Assembly (NCBI GenBank): GCA_001801515.1
Contig: MGXX01000031.1
Location: 3,017 to 29,227 of the forward strand
DNA length: 26,211 nucleotides
Direction: 5' to 3'
Origin: Gammaproteobacteria bacterium RIFCSPHIGHO2_12_FULL_38_11
Lineage (GTDB): Bacteria > Pseudomonadota > Gammaproteobacteria > Coxiellales > Coxiellaceae
Notes under the pieces: generated by a model
What the model was told of the DNA's origin: nothing
What the model saw: only the letters and a program-made list of their open reading frames with translations
The model's database searches: none
Position numbers and translations under genes: made by a program
In this document: piece by piece, positions 23,184 through 26,211 of the stretch
Position numbering within the stretch: position 1 is the stretch's first letter
Layout of the letters: every line of letters starts with the position of its first letter

Positions 23184-23228
23184 GATATATAGTACAAAAT
23201 ACGCCTTTAATCTTAAAATAATCTTAAA
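23184..23228 (-). promoter_or_regulatory. PmrA/OmpR-like direct repeat with -10, upstream of the kinase unit
   Basis: On the minus strand TTTAAGATT (23228-23220), two bases AT, then TTTAAGATT (23217-23209): an exact nine-base direct repeat with an 11-base period. The second TTTAAG occupies the -35 position, with a 17-base spacer to TACTAT (23194-23189). From memory, the Legionella/Coxiella PmrA site is a direct repeat of a TTAA-containing nonamer with two bases between copies, and many Dot/Icm effector genes use it. The match to that architecture is good; the match to exact bases is partial. It stands about 62 bases before ATG 23147. Confidence 0.55.
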
Positions 23229-23316
23229 ATTTAAAATTAATAAAACGTTAATTTTTTGAGTATTTATTTGGTTTGTGAAACACGAAAAACAAGTGAAAAT
23301 ATACGTGAAGTTATAA

Positions 23317-23400
23317 TACCGAGGGGGGGGCTCGAACCCCCACAATGTCACCATCACCGGATTTTGAGTCCGGCGCGTCTACCAGTTCCGCCACCTCGGC
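23317..23400 (-). tRNA. tRNA-Leu (anticodon CAA)
   Basis: Reading the minus strand from 23400: GCCGAGG acceptor, a D arm with GGTAGACGC, an anticodon stem CCGGA/TCCGG with loop CTCAAAA (anticodon CAA), a long class II variable arm, a T arm GGGGG/CCCCC with loop TTCGAGC, and a closing acceptor strand CCTCGGT plus discriminator A. CCA is not encoded. The first acceptor pair is G-U rather than G-C. The eight-C run on the 3' side is a potential slippage tract. It lies between folE and the small gene upstream of the kinase. Confidence 0.96.
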
Positions 23401-23424
23401 TTAAAGTGTGAGAAGTATATCGGG

Positions 23425-23976
23425 CTATCTAAGCAAATTCAAGAACTCACTCCGTGTGCGATCGTCGCTGCGAAAACAGCCGAGCATCATGGATGTCACC
23501 ATGTTAGAATTTTGTTTTTCAACACCACGCATCATCATGCACAAATGTTTTGCTTCAATAATGACGCCAACGCCTTTTGCACCAGTTATTTCTTGAAGGC
23601 ATTCGGCAATTTGTTGTGTTAGGTTTTCCTGAATTTGAAATCGACGCGCAAAATGATCTACGATTCGTGCAATTTTTGATAGACCCAATACCTTTTTATC
23701 GGGTAAATACGCAACATGGCATTTTCCAATAAACGGTAATAAATGGTGTTCGCATAAAGAATAGAGCTCAATATCCTTTACAATTACCATTTCATCCATG
23801 GTTGATTCAAAAATGGCGCCATTAATTATTTTGTGTAAATCTTCGCGATAACCCTTCGTTAAAAATTCCATTGCTTCACGCGCACGAAGTGGCGTTTTTT
23901 TCATACCCTCGCGTGTTGGGTCGTCGCCGCTGATGCGGATGATATCAGCGATGTGGGACTCGATTATGTTTGTCAT
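23425..23976 (-). CDS. folE: GTP cyclohydrolase I
   Basis: FolE converts GTP to dihydroneopterin triphosphate, the first step of folate synthesis. At 183 residues it is the short form (compare about 190 in Bacillus MtrA and 222 in E. coli FolE). The zinc ligands are present: C75 and H78 in [10 protein letters not shown], and C146 in [36 protein letters not shown] and [17 protein letters not shown] are strongly conserved. No clear ribosome site precedes ATG 23976. It is 28 bases downstream of the HIT gene on the same strand and likely co-transcribed with it. Confidence 0.95.
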   Translation of the reverse strand: MTNIIESHIADIIRISGDDPTREGMKKTPLRAREAMEFLTKGYREDLHKIINGAIFESTMDEMVIVKDIELYSLCEHHLLPFIGKCHVAYLPDKKVLGLSKIARIVDHFARRFQIQENLTQQIAECLQEITGAKGVGVIIEAKHLCMMMRGVEKQNSNMVTSMMLGCFRSDDRTRSEFLNLLR

Positions 23977-24004
23977 GTTTATATGCCGTTTATTTAAAGT
24001 TCAA

Positions 24005-24346
24005 TCACCCCATCGACGCACTCATCTGCCGCCCACCTAGTAAATGGAGGTGGATATGATACACAACCTGACCACCCTGTCTATTACAATTCATTAATAG
24101 TCGAAAACCAGCGTCTGAAATGCCCAATTCAGCGGCTATTTTTTTAGCGACGAGCAGCATTTTTCCGGCGAGTTCGGTATCGGCGTTTTCCAGATCATTG
24201 ACTGTTTCAATATGTTTGCGCGGAATAATTAAAATATGATGTGGTGCTTTTGGCGCTATATCATTAAAGGCAATGATATCTTTATCTTCATATAATAATT
24301 TGGTGGGTATTGCCCCTGTGGCGATTTGGCAGAATAGGCAGTTCAT
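24005..24346 (-). CDS. hinT: HIT-family nucleotide hydrolase (HinT-like)
   Basis: A 113-residue histidine-triad protein that cleaves nucleoside phosphoramidates and adenylates. NCLFCQIATGAIPTKLLYED at the N-terminus and the triad HIHLHLLGG (H97, H99, H101) near the C-terminus identify the HinT/PKCI branch. AGAGGAT lies at a good distance before ATG 24346. It is upstream of folE. A four-copy hairpin repeat array separates it from emrB on the same strand, so it may have its own promoter or be affected by the array. Confidence 0.94.
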   Translation of the reverse strand: MNCLFCQIATGAIPTKLLYEDKDIIAFNDIAPKAPHHILIIPRKHIETVNDLENADTELAGKMLLVAKKIAAELGISDAGFRLLMNCNRQGGQVVYHIHLHLLGGRQMSASMG

Positions 24347-24360
24347 GTGTGTATCCTCTT

Positions 24361-24526
24361 AAATTAGCACCGAAACGCGGGCGGTAGCCTGCGTGCGATT
24401 TAAATTAGCACTGAAACGCGGGCGGTAGCCTGCGTGCGATTTAAATTAGCACCGAAACGCGGGCGGTAGCCTGCGTGCGATTCTTAAATTAGCACTGAAA
24501 CGCGGGCGGTAGCCTGCGTGCGATTC
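24361..24526. repeat. REP-like tandem array, four units (family D)
   Basis: Units start at 24361, 24402, 24443 and 24486 (periods 41, 41, 43), each AAATTAGCACCGAAACGC followed by GGGCGGTAGCCTGCGTGCGA. Units 2 and 4 have CTG where 1 and 3 have CCG. Each unit contains a hairpin: ACGCGGGC and GCCTGCGT pair around the loop GGTA, eight base pairs with one G-T. The units are contiguous with no spacers. The array lies between the emrB stop and the HIT gene, all on the minus strand. Confidence 0.92.
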
Positions 24527-24547
24527 TCGCAATAATCGTCAACCACC

Positions 24548-26074
24548 TCAATGCCCTGTTGATTTATTTTCGGTTAATTTAACATTTTTCAGCAACAGGA
24601 CCAACGGTATAAAACAAATCAATAAAATACAGATTAAACGATAAGCATCGATAAAAGCAATCATGTTTGCTTGTGATGATAATTGCATTTGCAGTTGAAT
24701 CAACGCATGCGGGTTATGTAATGTATAATTTTGTCGATCTAACCATACGCGTAAATTATTATTAAATACGTTAATATGTTCATTCAAATGCATCCAGTTA
24801 ATTTGCGTTTCGCGGGCAACCAGCGTACTCAATAATGAAACACCGATAGAGGTGCCGAGCATTCTGCCATAGGTAAACAATCCAGCTGCTTCTGTAATAT
24901 TTTTTTGCGGCATTGTCGCAAGGGAGTAGGTGGTGAGCGGCACCATAAATAATCCTAAGCCGGCACCAAAAATCGCATTCATAATAATAAAATTATATTG
25001 CGTGGCCGCAAGCGATAAAGTTGAAAGATAATAGGTTGCAATCGCAGACAGTATTAAGCTGACACATAATAAATTTTTTACGCTAAAGTGTTTCATTAAA
25101 ATGGAAGAAAATCCCATGGATACAGCACTTCCAGCGCCCAAAGCAATCATGGTATTTCCAGCGATCAGCGGCGTGTAGTGAAATAAATTTTCTAACATAA
25201 TGGGTTCAAGTGTAACGAAACCAAATAAACAAGCGCAAAAAAGAGCAAGTAAAATGGTGCATAAAGTAAAATTCTTATCCGAAAAAATAGATAATGTGAT
25301 AACAGGTGTTTTATGTGAAGAAGATCGCATAATAAATAAAAGGATGGAAAATAAACTAATGGCTGCTAATAGTAAAATAAAATCAGAATGAAACCAATTA
25401 TTCGAATTACCTTGATCAAGAAAAATTTGCAAACAACCGATGGCAATAAACATGAACACAACACCGAGATAATCTATTTTTTGATTTATTTTTTTTGCCT
25501 TAGGGATAACTATCATTGTCATGATTAATCCTAAAAAACAAATCGGCGCATTTAAATAAAAAATCCATCGCCAAGAAGCGTGCGCTACAATATAGCCGCC
25601 CAATGTGGGGCCACAAACGGGTGCTGCCATAATACCCAAGCCCCAAATCGACATCGCCTTGCCTTGTTCTTCTAATGGAAAACTGTCACGTAAAATGGAT
25701 TGTGATAGCGGAATAAGTGCTGCACCAAACGCGCCTTGCAATAATCGATAAATAACCATTAAATTTAATGAATTTGCTGTGCCACATAAAAAAGAGCTGA
25801 TCATAAATCCAGTGACATCAACTATTAATAATTGTTTTGTACCCAGTCGATTACTTAAAAATCCGGTGAGCGGTAACATCATGGCAGCGGCGACGACGTA
25901 GGAGGTGAGCACCCAGGTAATTTGATTTTGATCTGCATTTAGGGAAGGCATCATGTTGGGTAAGGCAACATTCACAATGGTTGAATCTAATACTTCAAGC
26001 ACAGCGAGTAGCATAATCGTGATGATGATTAATGTTTTTTGGCTTTGAGAAACTTTCTGATAGCTATTGCTCAT
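24548..26074 (-). CDS. emrB: multidrug efflux MFS permease, DHA2 family (EmrB type)
   Basis: A 508-residue inner-membrane proton antiporter with about 14 hydrophobic segments. LEVLDSTIVNVALPNM in segment 1 is the DHA2 signature, WVLTSYVVAAAMMLPLTGFL and GFLSNRLGTKQLL give the next conserved loop, and LGIMAAPVCGPTLGGYI is the antiporter motif C. The C-terminal half has the large periplasmic loop (NWMHLNEHINVFNNNLR) typical of EmrB. It follows the end of an emrA-like gene by 26 bases on the same strand, so the two should form a tripartite pump with an outer-membrane channel encoded elsewhere. Confidence 0.92.
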   Translation of the reverse strand: MSNSYQKVSQSQKTLIIITIMLLAVLEVLDSTIVNVALPNMMPSLNADQNQITWVLTSYVVAAAMMLPLTGFLSNRLGTKQLLIVDVTGFMISSFLCGTANSLNLMVIYRLLQGAFGAALIPLSQSILRDSFPLEEQGKAMSIWGLGIMAAPVCGPTLGGYIVAHASWRWIFYLNAPICFLGLIMTMIVIPKAKKINQKIDYLGVVFMFIAIGCLQIFLDQGNSNNWFHSDFILLLAAISLFSILLFIMRSSSHKTPVITLSIFSDKNFTLCTILLALFCACLFGFVTLEPIMLENLFHYTPLIAGNTMIALGAGSAVSMGFSSILMKHFSVKNLLCVSLILSAIATYYLSTLSLAATQYNFIIMNAIFGAGLGLFMVPLTTYSLATMPQKNITEAAGLFTYGRMLGTSIGVSLLSTLVARETQINWMHLNEHINVFNNNLRVWLDRQNYTLHNPHALIQLQMQLSSQANMIAFIDAYRLICILLICFIPLVLLLKNVKLTENKSTGH

Positions 26075-26100
26075 AATATTTTTTTGTCACACTGACACTG

Positions 26101-26211
26101 TTAGGATTGCGTGTCTATCTTCACCGTGCAACTTGCGCCAACTCGCAAAGGATATTTTGGATCGGGATTTATAATTTGAATGTGTACGGGGAAACGTTGC
26201 GTGACCTTCAC
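26101..26211 (-). CDS. emrA: HlyD/EmrA-type membrane fusion protein, C-terminal part
   Basis: The gene enters from the right edge; 36 codons and a TAA at 26103-26101 are visible. The translation contains QRFPVHIQI, then LRVGASCTVKIDT, the usual end of EmrA-like adaptor proteins, which link an inner-membrane pump to an outer-membrane channel. It lies immediately upstream of emrB, the normal order. The fragment is short, but motif and context agree. Confidence 0.8.
   Translation of the reverse strand: MKVTQRFPVHIQIINPDPKYPLRVGASCTVKIDTQS

Noticed and set aside
23233..23255. AT-rich inverted repeat downstream of tRNA-Leu as a terminator
   Set aside because: The stem AAAATTAA/TTAATTTT contains only A-T pairs and the T-run is on the plus strand, opposite to tRNA transcription.
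24361..24526. Possible small CRISPR array
   Set aside because: The units are contiguous at 41-43 bases with no unique spacers, and no cas gene is near; each unit is a REP-like hairpin.

Overview
The window looks like chromosome of an AT-rich gammaproteobacterium with an intracellular lifestyle, most like Legionellales (the Coxiellaceae/Legionellaceae side). Reasons: the envelope cluster dxr-bamA-skp-lpxD-fabZ-lpxA/lpxB-rnhB/dnaE is the gammaproteobacterial order; a GnnA-type sugar dehydrogenase sits beside lpxB, as in bacteria with diamino-glucose lipid A; a eukaryotic-type Ser/Thr kinase and a large repeat protein look like secreted effectors; and a PmrA-like direct repeat lies ahead of the kinase unit. 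The taxon is an inference; there is no rRNA or other decisive marker.

Layout. 1-5773 (+): end of dxr, then bamA, skp, lpxD, fabZ, lpxA, covering outer-membrane protein assembly and the first lipid A steps. rseP, normally between dxr and bamA, is absent. 5814-7304 (+): a membrane glycosyltransferase of the ArnT/PMT type. 7322-9437 (-): lpxB and a gnnA-like gene, inverted relative to the usual order. 9496-10110 (+): rnhB. 10160-12973 (-): a 937-residue protein with four 59-residue repeats. 12974-13448: no gene; promoter-like region and a nested inverted repeat. 13429-13946 (+): the orphaned end of a DUF4143 ATPase. 13959-15005 (+): ddl. 14996-17207 (-): a lyase of the isocitrate lyase/PEP mutase superfamily and an MFS transporter. 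17406-20888 (+): dnaE. 20890-23147 (-): Ser/Thr kinase and a small upstream gene. 23317-26211 (-): tRNA-Leu(CAA), folE, a HIT-family gene, a REP-like tandem array, and an emrA-emrB efflux pair.

The most notable signal is a set of short dispersed repeats at and inside genes. Family A (about 43 bp) lies at the 3' end of five genes (lpxD, fabZ, the glycosyltransferase, lpxB, rnhB), always in the sense direction of that gene. In three of them it is read through as a C-terminal tail, each in a different reading frame. Family B follows skp and also forms an in-frame insert of about 21 residues in dnaE. A third, palindromic repeat is also in frame in dnaE. This resembles Rickettsia palindromic elements in behaviour but not in sequence. 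Family D is a four-copy hairpin array, and a 213-bp nested inverted repeat (family E) ends about 15 bp before a decapitated ATPase gene.

The two effector-like loci carry similar 11-bp-period direct repeats upstream, and the one ahead of the kinase unit is placed like an activator site overlapping -35. This suggests, but does not prove, shared control by an OmpR/PmrA-type regulator.
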